The translations under genes and the position numbers were made by a program. The notes below the pieces were generated by a model. It had not been told where the DNA came from. It saw nothing but the letters and a program-made list of their open reading frames with translations, and did no database searches. A DNA stretch of 38,098 nt from Rhizopus sp. PT2906 (taxonomy: Eukaryota; Mucoromycota; Mucoromycetes; Mucorales; Rhizopodaceae): contig JAMYHX010000425.1 in NCBI GenBank assembly GCA_025529335.1, positions 1-38,098 on the forward strand. Reading direction: 5' to 3'. Below are positions 1-9,332 of the stretch, in pieces (position 1 is the stretch's first letter; each line of letters opens with the position of its first letter).

Positions 1-92
1 AGGCAGTTTATTCGACGGATAAGCTCTGTAGGGGAAATATCCGTGGTTATAGGTTGTGGACGCAGAAGGCGAGGCAAGAATTATATTAGGTA
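1..92 (+). pseudogene. Open coding-like fragment, cut by Tc1 insertion
   Basis: Frame 1 is open from the window edge up to the TA dinucleotide (91-92) where the Tc1 end begins. It reads a basic tail with the motif VVIGCGRRRRGK. Such an Arg/Gly-rich ending looks like real protein rather than noise, but no family can be named. It may be the C-terminal end of a gene interrupted by the transposon. A link to the recombinase-like gene at 1584-2753, which ends abruptly, is only a guess. Nothing upstream is visible. Confidence 0.3.
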
Positions 93-210
93 CAGTGCTC
101 TCCAAAAAATTTTGGCATTTTTTATTATTCCAATTGGCTTATTTTATTTTTTCAAATTGCGGATTTCTATTACTCAATCAGCGTTTTTTTAAGTTCCCAA
201 AGTATCCTTT
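93..210. repeat. Tc1 terminus with 22-bp periodic subterminal repeats
   Basis: After the Tc1 end, a degenerate unit resembling CAATTGGC-n-TTTT recurs. Its key C falls at 116, 138, 160 and 182, giving an exact 22-bp period, and a weaker fifth unit lies near 205. The same spacing is seen in the diverged Tc1 copy at 11147-11310. The inverted partner at 3732-4694 ends inside this array and so lacks the terminus. Confidence 0.65.
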
Positions 211-1166
211 TTTTATTATTGATTAATCTGAAGTTTATATTATAAAACTAGGCGATTAAATAGGTTCACCGTTTAAGCATTTTTCGAACATATTGATTGA
301 GTGTTGAATGAATGCTCTAAGGTGATAAGGTGGAACTGTATTGCAAGCTTCAGTAATTCAAGTGAACAAAGTGTCATTATCACCGAAAGTACTTCGCTTA
401 ACTTTGTTCTTAATCATGGATCAGAATTGTCCTATTGAATTGAACTCAGAGGAATAAGGAGGAATGTAAACACATTTATACCCTCTCTCTGTTATTAGTT
501 TGTTGATCTGTTCAGCAGTATGAATAGACGCATTATCCATTATCAGATAATTGCTTTTCATTTCTGGGCGCATGTTCATTTTCCTTTAAAGTTGTAGTAA
601 TAAAATGCATATAATGCCCAGTGACAGTACCTTTAGGAGCAGATTTATTTGAATCTTGTGCCTTCCTTTTACGAGCACCACCATCAACTTTTATTATTTT
701 CGACGTTTGAGGAATTCCCCAATTTCATAGCTATAACGTATTTCGATGAAATTGTATCCAGAACTGTATGAGTTATTGCTCTGGTAGAAGCAGTGGTAAC
801 AATAGCGGTTGTATCTTTAGCTGTTCAAGCACTTGGAGACCTCATATTTATATCAAATCCTGATTCATCAATGAACATACAATTATTTCAAGGAAGTTCA
901 TATCGGTATTTGCTCCATTCTTTAACTCATCTAACACGGTTAGAACTTTTCTCGTCGTCATTTCTTGCCATTGGATAACGAGTTATCCTTTTAATCGAAA
1001 GATTAAATTCTTTTTTCATGAAGTTTGCAACGCTGGCAATCCACAATTTGAAAAAAATTAGATGATTGATTGTTTCTAAGAACTCCCATTTTTCCAACCA
1101 GAGCTCTGGTCCATTTTTTCTTTTCAGCTAATCAGATCTCTGTATTCTAGTCCATCTAGTCTCTTT
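93..1166 (-). mobile_element. Tc1/mariner remnant, left inverted copy
   Basis: Read on the minus strand, this is a DDE transposase of the IS630-Tc1-mariner superfamily with many stops and frame changes. Recognisable blocks are the FIDESGFDINMR block with the first catalytic Asp, the GTVTGHY block, the MDNASIHT block with the second Asp, and the PPYSSEFNSIGQF block, where the expected Glu of the NPIE motif is Gly. The N-terminal helix-turn-helix is mostly missing. The outer end is intact: after TA at 91-92 comes CAGTGCTCTCCAAAAAATT, a typical Tc1 terminus. From 200 to 1166 it is nearly identical, in inverted orientation, to 3732-4694, and stops are shared. The copy cannot encode active transposase. 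Known: this family inserts at TA. Seen: TA and terminus on the left side only. Confidence 0.9.
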
Positions 1167-1197
1167 TTTTTTCTTTTTTAGCCAATTAAACCTCTAT

Positions 1198-1450
1198 GGA
1201 GTGGGTGTGGGGTAAGCAACCCACAGCTGGATGACCTATGGCCCACCCGCCTGTCCTTACCTTGGTCTTTTAAAAGCCTCTCACCTCCATGACCATACCC
1301 CTCCAACCTGGACAAAGCTGTCTTCCCTGGATATCCTTCTTGTCATGTAGTCTTACATATCTTCTTCGTGGTTAGCCACCCCTTCTGCCTTCCCGTGGCC
1401 CCCTATACTACTCCTTCATCTACTAGTCGCGGTATAACCCAGTGGATGTG
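1198..1450 (+). repeat. Unclassified ~253-bp repeat, copy 1
   Basis: This is a GC-richer block starting GGAGTGGGTGTGGGG and ending CCAGTGGATGTG. The same sequence occurs inverted at 37141-37398 and again, cut by the window end, at 38010-38098. Copy 1 has diverged slightly and lacks about 5 bp after GGGGTAAGCA. It is bordered by a perfect 10-bp direct repeat, TAAACCTCTA (1187-1196 and 1451-1460), which reads as a target-site duplication. There is no clear terminal inverted repeat, poly(A) tail, A/B box or long ORF. It may be a SINE, or a non-autonomous DNA element of a family with 9-11 bp duplications; I cannot tell which. Confidence 0.75.
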
Positions 1451-1515
1451 TAAACCTCTAAGGGTAGTGGAGGGCCTCCTGTATTCTAGCCCAACTGGTC
1501 CAACTGGTCTATTAT

Positions 1516-1580
1516 TTTCTTTTTCAGCTAATCAGATCTCTGTATCCTAGTCCATCTGGTCCATTTTTTCTTTTTTAGCT
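1516..1580 (+). repeat. Third partial copy of the inverted-repeat arm end
   Basis: The stretch with CAGCTAATCAGATCTCTGTAT and CTAGTCCATCT repeats 1118-1160 in direct orientation and 3732-3775 in inverted orientation. The inner end of the Tc1 arm is therefore present three times, with the ~253-bp repeat inserted between the two left copies. It suggests local duplication or rearrangement rather than one clean transposition. Confidence 0.6.
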
Positions 1581-1583
1581 AAA

Positions 1584-2753
1584 ATGACATATACAATCAC
1601 AAGAGAACGGGCATTGTGCCTTCTATTTTGTAAAGAATACAATGAAGGCAATGTAAAAATGATCCTAGAAAAAGTTAGCTCTTTATGAAGATCTAGAAAT
1701 TTGCCATGCTGGCGACCCTCTTCAACCATTGCTACTTCCTCGTGTTAGAATCAATTCAAATCCTTATGGTTTTCGCAAGTATAGCTCTGAAGCTGATATA
1801 ATATCACAAGAAACTCAGGAAATGATAAATGTTAACTTTAGTAAGTTTGAATGATGTTTAATGTTATTTAACCAAGTTTAATTATTAATACTGTTACGAT
1901 GCTCAGATTGTTCAGTTTCTGAATCAAGTGTATGTCTCAACTGAGCCATGGAACGAATCACTTTACATAAAAAAGAAAGTCTCATGCAAAGATATTTTTT
2001 CTTTGATTATGTTATATACAACTAGATTGATGAGAAATCGTTGTTATCTTTCATAAAGTGGTGCAACACCAAGAAAGTTTTATACATGAACCAAGAACAA
2101 GAACGAAAAGTATTGAAGGATCAAAACGGTTCAAAGGCTCGACATCGAGTCTTATGGACATTAAAAAATGAATATTTGAATGGCACTGCTTTATCAATTA
2201 CGGAGCATCTGCCAAAGTATCAGGCATATGTCAAGAACCTCAAGAAAAATAACTTTACAGTCATTGGATACCCCAGAAAGTCTCCAGGCCAGGAACATCG
2301 GGAAGTGAGAATGGGTTTGATTCAAAAAATGGTCAACAAATTGTATGACACGTTGCTTGTGGATAAAGTATTTGTCACTACATCATCGCGAGCAAATGAT
2401 ACCATTACATCCCGCGACACGAATGGAAAAAATGCCCAATTGACGCTTTTGAACCAAGTGCATGGAGACACTCAAGGTAATAAACGTAGAACACTTAATT
2501 CTAATCAAATCACTCACATTATCATATAGATCTATTGGAATATATCTGCACATCAAAAGACAACTGTCTAGTAGCGGTCGATTTCGCCGATCTGTCAACC
2601 AATACCAGTGATTTATATGATTTCAAGAAGATCATCATTGACCTTTCTGCGTCTACCGGGTTCATGAAGTATTATAACCGAGACGATATTATTGATAATC
2701 CTAGCATTTTAAAGGATTTTGATTGCAGAAAACCTTGTTATAAACGATCTTAA
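1584..2753 (+). pseudogene. Recombinase-like gene with degraded 5' part
   Basis: A spliced coding region can be followed in pieces. The ATG at 1584 opens about 34 codons; a frame change near 1683 joins a second open block to about 1840. The 3' part is clean: open from 2026 (after a TAG acceptor) to 2476, then a 53-nt intron (2477-2529, GTAATA...ATATAG), then 2530-2753. Together these two exons give 224 residues. Visible motifs are VIGYPRKSPGQE, MVNKLYDTLLVDKVFV, GDTQDLLEY across the splice, and VAVDFADLSTNTSDL. The order Y-x-R-x-S followed by an Asp-rich D-x-L-S-x-N block resembles the N-terminal catalytic domain of serine recombinases/resolvases. That is inference from motif order only. The gene sits inside the inverted Tc1 pair. 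The 5' frame breaks suggest a pseudogene, unless further introns restore the frame. Confidence 0.5.
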
Positions 2754-3373
2754 GTACCTCTAAATTCTTTTCCTTCTAATAACGTAATCTTACTTTCCCA
2801 AGTCTTCACTTTCGTCTAACTTTATGTCCATAACAAAAATTTCTTGGATCTTGTTGAAAAGGTTCCAGTACGCCCTAACATGTTCATAAATGATATTAGT
2901 TTTTATTATTATCCTTTTTACTATATTTAATCTTTATTTATTGCTTATTAAATATGATATGTTTTATATCTTGAAAGTAATAAATAATGATTTATTTACT
3001 AACTTGGTATAGCACTTTTTATAGACAATTGTTTATGTTTTAATATTATTAACATATAAATCGTTCACCATAATATTAAAACTCTAGTTTGTGTGACATA
3101 TACTTTTACCCATAAAATAAAATCAAAGACGTTTAAAAGTTACTTATTGTTTTATTATTTTTCAGTGATTTAGATTTATTACCTATTAAACATCACTAGT
3201 TTCACAGGTCAAATTGTCAGTCGTTCCTACGACAATCGTTGTTGGCTCCACTGCGATTTCGGATGTGGTTAAAGCCTTCCAGGCCGCGCTTTATTTTCAG
3301 TATTATATAAATTAAATACAACTTTCATTGTATCCCCTTTATACCTTTCAAAGCCGCGCATCGTGGAACCATT
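2754..3373. other. AT-rich stretch without a visible gene
   Basis: Very AT-rich DNA follows the recombinase-like gene (for example 2880-3180). A GC-richer patch at 3215-3300 precedes the next ORF, and TATATAAATTAAATA at 3303-3318 could be its promoter. No ORF or RNA gene is supported. Confidence 0.5.
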
Positions 3374-3727
3374 ATGTCAGATATCATAAATGAAGTACTT
3401 ACAGCCGAAGAAATTAGAGAATTGCGAGAAGCCCGTGAGAGATTTTGAAATCAAGATTTCAGAGACGAACAACCAGAATTACCAGAAGATATTCAGCTCG
3501 AATTGGGAGCCTTTTCCAAAATACAGCTTAAGAACAAACTCAAACAATACGCTAGAGAAACAATTAAGTTCGAAGGCGGTAAATGGACACAAGCAGGGAC
3601 GATCAACAGGGTTTATCTCCCAGAACTCAAGAAATATCAGGTGGATACTGCCCAAATGGTATCCGCAATCGGCAAAGGAGCTGATCGATTACGAACAGCA
3701 GGAAAATTCTTGATTGGCTGCGAGTAA
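3374..3727 (+). pseudogene. Unrecognised 117-codon ORF with one in-frame TGA
   Basis: From the ATG at 3374 the frame reads MSDIINEVLTAEEIRELREA, then meets TGA at 3446-3448, then stays open to TAA at 3725-3727. The rest contains FSKIQLKNKLKQYARET, a GGKWTQAG stretch and RTAGKFLIGCE. Charged, helix-rich composition on both sides of the stop suggests one coding sequence with a single nonsense mutation. Family unknown. It ends 4 bp before the right Tc1 arm begins, so it is part of the cargo between the inverted copies. Read-through or an undetected intron around 3446 cannot be excluded. Confidence 0.5.
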
Positions 3728-3731
3728 AAAG

Positions 3732-4694
3732 AGACTAGATGGACTAGAATACAGAGATCTGATTAGCTGAAAAGAAAAAATGGACCAGAGCTCTGGTTGG
3801 AAAAATGGGAGTTCTTAGAAACAATCAATCATCTAATTTTTTTCAAATTGTGGATTGCCAGCGTTGCAAACTTCATGAAAAAAGAATTTAATCTTTCGAT
3901 TAAAAGGATAACTCGTTATCCAATGGCAAGAAATGACGACGAGAAAAGTTCTAACCGTGTTAGATGAGTTAAAGAATGGAGCAAATACCGATATGAACTT
4001 CCTTGAAATAATTGTATGTTCATTGATGAATCAGGATTTGATATAAATATGAGGTCTCCAAGTGCTTGAACAGCTAAAGATACAACCGCTATTGTTACCA
4101 CTGCTTCTACCAGAGCAATAACTCATACAGTTCTGGATACAATTTCATCGAAATACGTTATAGCTATGAAATTGGGGAATTCCTCAAACGTCGAAAATAA
4201 TAAAAGTTGATGGTGATGCTCGTAAAAGGAAGGCACAAGATTCAAATAAATCTGCTCCTAAAGGTACTGTCACTGGGCATTATATGCATTTTATTACTAC
4301 AACTTTAAAGGAAAATGAACATGCGCCCAGAAATGAAAAGCAATTATCTGATAATGGATAATGCGTCTATTCATACTGCTGAACAGATCAACAAACTAAT
4401 AACAGAGAGAGGGTATAAATGTGTTTACATTCCTCCTTATTCCTCTGAGTTCAATTCAATAGGACAATTCTGATCCATGATTAAGAACAAAGTTAAGCGA
4501 AGTGCTTTCGATGATAATGACACTTTGTTCACTTGAATTACTGAAGCTTGCAATACAGTTCCACCTTATCACCTTAGAGCATTCATTCAACACTCAATCA
4601 ATATGTTCGAAAAATGCTTAAACGGTGAACCTATTTAATCGCCTAGTTTTATAATATAAACTTCAGATTAATCAATAATAAAAAAAGGATACTT
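3732..4694 (+). mobile_element. Tc1/mariner remnant, right inverted copy
   Basis: This is the inverted partner of 200-1166, differing at only a few positions where compared; for example two mismatches in the 60 bp around 4480-4540. It carries the same stops in the transposase reading frame and the same loss of the last catalytic Glu (SSEFNSIGQF). The transposase reads plus here: VANFMKKEFNLSIKRITRYP, FIDESGFDINMR, GTVTGHYMHF, MDNASIHT. It stops matching after GGATACTTT at about 4694, short of the terminus kept by the left copy, so the outer end was lost or never copied. It has no coding capacity. Confidence 0.9.
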
Positions 4695-5412
4695 TTCATC
4701 CAAGTGTCGAGAAAGTTCACACACGAAATTGCAATGATCTCTAATAAAAATGAACTCGTCCAATTAAATTTGCAGCTTAATAGGCTTCGTCCGCCTTGAT
4801 TTATCTTCACTGTGTTTATAAAAACTGACACACATCAAGTTCTTTCAACCACCATTCAAGCAGGATATAGTCATCGAATTCTGTGTCCAGGATGTGTTTA
4901 TCGCTTGTAACATTTACACGCTAGATTATAGCCATACAAAGCATAGCAATAAGCTAGACAAGAATAGCTCGATAGTGTATGTGCCTTTATAGTCTTATAG
5001 ACCTCATCATATTCACACATCAGATGTAGAACATATAAGGATAAACAAGTTTTGATTGTAGATCAAATCAAGACACAAACTCAGTCAGCGATGTTGACCG
5101 AACTCAAAAGGTCACTCAAGCTAATGCTTGAGCTATGTCAAACACATAAGCAGATGTTACTTCAAGCTAAATAACATCAGAATGTATATTTGTTTATTTT
5201 CAGGAGTCTCATGGGGCTGTTTTGTTTTTTAATGAATCATTTTTCCACTACACAAAGAAACAACAAGATGAAATAAAGCTCCGGCTTGCAAATCCATAAA
5301 TAAACGTTACTAACCAATCTATATTTGTTTACATTAAAAAAAGACAGAAAGGAATCTACATAAAACGTTCCTTCCTTTCCTCTCCTCCTTTTTTTTTTTC
5401 TTCTTTTTCAAA
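4695..5412 (+). promoter_or_regulatory. Upstream region of the bZIP gene
   Basis: About 700 bp separate the dead transposon from the bZIP start. A 7-bp-stem palindrome CTCAAGC-TAAT-GCTTGAG lies at 5115-5132. A T/C-rich tract (5366-5411, ending CTTCTTTTTCAAA) runs straight into the ATG, as in other genes of this window. No clear TATA box is placed; CATAAAACG at 5359 is a weak candidate. No other gene is seen. Confidence 0.4.
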
Positions 5413-6229
5413 ATGACAGAATTAAATCTCTCAATGGACTCATACATGGACGACAAGGATGATATCATGACTTATCTTGATGAAGACTACATGTCTACTA
5501 CAAGCAACAACTCTTCTTCCTGGACATTACCTCTCAGCCCATCCATGACACCTACTCCTCCTGAACCAACAGTGTTTCCAGAGCCACAGTACTTTCCGTT
5601 CATGAATTACCTCCAAGGATGCTATCAACACGACGTTTCACAAATGAACGCGTTTAAGGAGATCCACTTGATGTTACCTTCTTCTACGCTTGTGGGACCC
5701 AAACAAAAGCGAGGACGAAAAAAGCGAAATGCGAGCAAGGACGCAAGCACGGTGTCTCTAAAGCCACCTGTTCCTATCCTACCAGCGATCAAACAAGAAG
5801 AAGATGAAAATAAAACCGACGAGCAACTGAACCGTGAGAAGGTGGCGGCTTCGCTTGCCAAAAGACAAGAAAGGCTCATCAAGAATAGAGCAGCGGCTTT
5901 GCTGTCACGAAAGAGAAAGAGAGAACATCTGCATTCGTTGGAACAGGAACGAGTGAAGCTCTTGGGTGAAAATTCAGACTTGAAAGAACAAATGAATAGA
6001 TTAGAAAGAGAAAATATGCAATTAAGACAGAAATTAAAAGACAATAACCATAGTCATGGCAGCAGTCATGGTAGCCACAGTTGCGGTAACCATGGCATTC
6101 TTTTAATGGTAACTTGATTATGGTACTTGTATAAAATAATTAATAGCTTTTGGTTCTTGCTAGATCATTTTATATTGCTTTGCACTATTTATTTCATTTT
6201 TACCAAAATCAAAAACAATGACAAAGTAA
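5413..6229 (+). CDS. bZIP transcription factor with C-terminal membrane segment
   Basis: Exon 1 is 5413-6108, the intron 6109-6163 (55 nt, GTAACT...TTGCTAG), and exon 2 6164-6229; the product is 253 aa. An acidic, Ser/Pro-rich N-terminus is followed by a basic patch KQKRGRKKRN (about 97-106). Next come a sumoylation-like IKQE, the basic region KNRAAALLSRKRKRE (157-171) and a leucine zipper to about 212. A His/Ser/Gly linker then leads to a hydrophobic stretch, ILLMIILYCFALFISFL (about 227-243), and a short basic tail. Without splicing the frame stops at TGA 6115-6117 and the hydrophobic segment is lost. Known: ATF6, CREB3 and plant bZIP28-type factors are held in the ER membrane this way and released by proteolysis. 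That this factor acts in ER stress is inference. It is not obviously a canonical Hac1. The ATG is the first after the T/C leader. Confidence 0.8.
6109..6163 (+). other. Predicted intron deciding the bZIP membrane tail
   Basis: GT at 6109 directly follows ATG codon 232 in phase 0, and AG is at 6162-6163 after a T-rich stretch. The 55-nt length fits neighbouring genes. A nearer AG at 6146 would leave a 38-nt intron and a different tail, so it is less likely. Retention gives a 234-aa form ending LLMVT. Confidence 0.7.
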
Positions 6230-6468
6230 GATATAATTTTTCTCTCTCTTTTGTTTTGCCTAATTTTAAAATATGAACAGTAGAACCATATCCAACATTA
6301 ATACCCTTTCTTCCTTTCCATCAAAAGAATACTGCAAAGAAGACACTGACAAGGACACAAAAAATAAATCGAAAAGGACATTATTTGTTCCACTAACCAT
6401 GCATAAATAACATATACAAATAAAAGAATATATATAAATTCTCAAGTATATATTTGTATATATTATCC

Positions 6469-6845
6469 TTAGTTATGAAAGCAGCAATTCAACCATTGAC
6501 ATAAGGGATAATAATACTCAGACTCTGTTTTCCGTCTACTTGTTGTTTCCAAGAGAGCACGTCCTTCATCATCGTCTTGAAATGATTGTCCATCATCATC
6601 ATCATCCGAAATGGGTATAATATTATTATAGTTTTGTTTGATTTTATCTAGTTTTGCTTCTATTATAGACTTAACAATATTTCACATAGGGTCTGTTTAT
6701 GGTTAATACCAAGTTTACGAATGACATTCTGTTGCTCATGTTGCTCTTGATCTGTTTGAACTGTATTCCATTTTATTAATTGTTCAGTAGACTTGTCTGA
6801 TTTCTTTTGATATTCCTTTGGTAAAAAAGGGTCAAATGTATTCAT
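6469..6845 (-). CDS. Small unrecognised acidic/coiled-coil protein
   Basis: The ATG is at 6845-6843. Exon 1 is 6845-6710; the intron is 6709-6660 (50 nt, GTATTA...ATAATAG); exon 2 is 6659-6469. The product is 108 aa. The N-terminal half is polar and helical, and the splice joins VIRKL to EAKLDKIKQ, extending a coiled coil. Then comes an acidic run (five Asp, later DDDE), and the end is YYYPLCQWLNCCFHN. A donor 9 nt upstream (GTAAAC) keeps the same frame and would also work. Unspliced, the ORF ends after SL at 6664. It is convergent with the bZIP gene (240 bp between stops) and divergent from the gene at 7332. The leader is a T-rich tract (A-rich on the plus strand, 6849-6903). I do not recognise a family. 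Confidence 0.6.
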
Positions 6846-7331
6846 AGCAAATAATAATAAAAAAAAAAAAAAAAATAATAAAAAAAAAAAAAAAAAAAAA
6901 AAAGAAAGAAAGAAAGAATAGAAAGAGTATGTGTGCGTGTGGCTGAATTTTATTCCCATAGGCCAATTTTTGATTCTGGAGGATCGTCAATATAAATCTG
7001 GACTCATATTTTATCCTAACTACGCACACACATACACGCAGAAAAAAGAAGTTTATTCATGTTGTGTCTTTCTAAAAGAAAGAGAAAGAGAAAGAGATAA
7101 AGGAAATGATAAAAGGGAATGCAAGGGGGGGGGGAGAAGGTATATTCATATCTGTTTGTTTATTTCCATTTTATTCTTTTTTTTGATCTTCAATTCTGAG
7201 CCAAAACGCCGATGTCAATAAACTTTTTTTTTGTTCCTTTCTTTTCTGAATCTATTTTCTTCTTTTTATTTTATTTTTGATTCTCTTCCTCTTTTATAAA
7301 TAATACACACAAAAGAACTACAAAAAGATCT
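6846..7331. promoter_or_regulatory. Divergent promoter region with A-tract and TATA box
   Basis: This 486-bp spacer lies between two head-to-head genes. It holds two long A runs split by AATAATA (6857-6903), an AGAAAG repeat, a GA-rich patch with ten Gs near 7124-7133, and TATAAATAA at 7295-7303, 29 bp before the start codon at 7332. The A runs are T-rich leader sequence for the minus-strand gene. Confidence 0.5.
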
Positions 7332-7866
7332 ATGGATAATACTTTAAAAGAATATGACAGAAACTTGAAAGAGTTAGAGCGACAAAAGGAAAAACTTAAA
7401 GTTGTCATGCAAATGATGGGACAGGAATGGGAAGAAAGGTAATCGACATGAATGAGTAAATTACTTAAACTAACCCTTTTGTTATTATAGTGGACCAGGC
7501 ATTGGATGGTTAGGTTCACTTGATATACCAGATACAACAGCTGAACCATCGTTAAATGATAAAAAAAAGCAACCCGTGTTGACATCGAATTTACTACAAC
7601 CTACAGCAGGACCATCATCTGAATACCTTCAATCATTACTTCATATAAATGAATCTCTGCTGGCTCAGAGCCTTGCCAATGACCCCACACCCATGCTATC
7701 ACCATCAGAAGAAGATAGTTTGATTGATCATAAACCAATAAATATTTCATCACCGTTAATTACACCAGAAGATAATCAAGTAAAGCAAGACAAGGATACC
7801 CTTACTGACGATTGCAGCTTGAATAACACTCAATTGGAACCATTTGATCAAATAAAAAAATTTTGA
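7332..7866 (+). CDS. Small unrecognised protein with N-terminal coiled coil
   Basis: Exon 1 is 7332-7438; the intron is 7439-7490 (52 nt, GTAATC...TTATAG, branch-like CTAAC at 7471); exon 2 is 7491-7866. The product is 160 aa. It starts MDNTLKEYDRNLKELERQ, a short charged coiled coil, followed by GPGIGWLGSLD across and after the splice. A Ser/Pro/Asp-rich, probably disordered tail contains LLHINESLLAQSL, a possible short amphipathic helix. The tail ends EPFDQIKKF. No enzyme motif, signal peptide or membrane segment is seen. The ATG lies just after a TATA box (7295-7303), which supports it. Function unknown; an adaptor or regulatory subunit would fit the composition. Confidence 0.65.
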
Positions 7867-9332
7867 ACCTGAAATTTTTTACCAACCCTTTGGTACACGT
7901 CCTAACTAAAAATGGAAAGATCTAAATAGTTCCATCAGATCGTCTTTCCATCTTTTGTTTTTCTATTTTTCTTTTTTTCTATGAATATGTGATAAACCAC
8001 TTGTTACACGCCTTAAACAATAATCCTGACAAAGCTTTGATTTATACAAGATGCTATCTGTCATCCTTCTTGTGCTTTCGATGCACATAGAGTCATAATA
8101 AACCAATATTTGCATTTACCCCCTCTTCTTTATTATTATTATTATCATTATACTCCTTTTAGAGCAGTTCTGGACCCTTTCGTTCCATCTTTCTATCTTT
8201 TTCTCTTTCTCTTTCTCTATGCTCCTTTGGTATAACAAGTCTTGTTCAAGAGTTGAAGTACAAAGTATATTCTTTCAATTCCTTATCGTTTGAATGTTTT
8301 GCTTCCCCCTGTTATTTAGTAGTTTTCTTAATTGATGAAGGAATTTATTTTACAAAAAAGCTTACCATAATGATCTTAGCATATTTTCCTCAATAAAGGA
8401 CTTCCGCTTGTGGTACATACAATGCAGGCAGGTGGCGTGACATGTAAGCTTATACCATGAGAAAGATAAATAATGTTGTGTATAATAAGTGATGAACCTT
8501 TGGGCAAAAGTGTAGTCAAATAGGACAACAAATCTATTGTGATATGTATATGCATATTCTATGAATCTATTCTCATCCATTTCATCAATCATTTATTTTA
8601 TCACTCTCACAGAAGCAAATAGAACTATAATCTACCAAGATTGAGTCACCGCAACTAAAATCAAATGTCCCCACGCTTACCATCTAAAGTTCATTGAACC
8701 ACAGCATTGGCACCTTGCAAAAATATGCATTACATGTGACGAATTACTTTTTTCTTCTTTATTTACAAGTGTGTAACAACCACTGATAGCTCATGTTGTA
8801 TTCATACTCATGACATTATCTATAGAATATTATGAATACGAGAAAGATTGTCTTTTATTGGTATGTACTCCGCTTCTGGGGTATATACTTCAATACACTA
8901 TTGACTTTCTCCTTTTTGCTTATCAATTAAGGAGTAACTCTTTTTTATGTATTCCTTTGTCCCACTCGCTTTATTTTTCTATTTTTTTCTTACTCCTTCC
9001 ACACTCTTCCTTCTCCTTCTTTTCTTTTTATAAATGTTTAATATACATTCTGTGTAACAATGTCCATTGTCCATTTATGTCGTCTTTGTGGGGTATTCCA
9101 ACGGGTTGGCCTATTCCATGTATCCTCTTTTAAAGTGTAGTAGATATGCGAGTACGTCTAGTTTTCAAAGATGATCCACTAATATCATAACAAAGGGTGT
9201 TTGTGATTTTAAGGTATTCATTTTCCATTGATAAGCATGCATCATACACCTTATTCCCAGGTATTAAACAATAAAATAAAACACAATTTATCTCAACGTT
9301 ATTAATTATTAAACAATAAGACATTGTACTAG
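7867..9332. other. Intergenic stretch, no supported gene
   Basis: Nearly 1.5 kb holds only short ORFs with low-complexity translations. There are T/C-rich tracts at 7955-7980, 8190-8218 and 8965-9030. The last ends TTTTTATAAATG and looks like a promoter leader, but only a 26-codon ORF (9060) follows before the LINE poly(A) end at 9333. The LINE may have landed in the 5' part of a gene, but no downstream remainder is identified. Confidence 0.4.

Noticed and set aside
793..978. 61-residue ORF on plus, and the same ORF at 3916-4101 on minus
   Set aside because: Both are antisense to the transposase frame of the inverted Tc1 copies; the sense strand carries the catalytic block.
1198..1450. Reading the ~253-bp repeat as an introner-type intron because of GGGGTAAGCA near one end
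   Set aside because: The GTAAGC is internal, no AG fits the other border, and copy 1 lies outside any coding sequence with a 10-bp duplication.
5625..6044. 139-residue ORF antisense to the bZIP gene
   Set aside because: Shadow of the coding strand; Ser/Phe/Cys-rich with no domain, while the plus strand encodes a clear bZIP.
6048..6080. HAC1/XBP1-like Ire1 hairpin in the bZIP mRNA (GCAGCAG between CATG repeats)
   Set aside because: The stem is only four pairs plus wobbles and the loop is eight bases; there is no paired second loop. A normal GT..AG intron explains the frame better.
6832..7029. ORFs with long Phe runs across the A/T tract
   Set aside because: They are translations of homopolymer DNA upstream of two genes, not proteins.
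8810..9133. 107-residue hydrophobic ORF before the LINE tail
   Set aside because: Ser/Phe/Leu-rich from T/C tracts; no splice partner, conserved motif or balanced composition.
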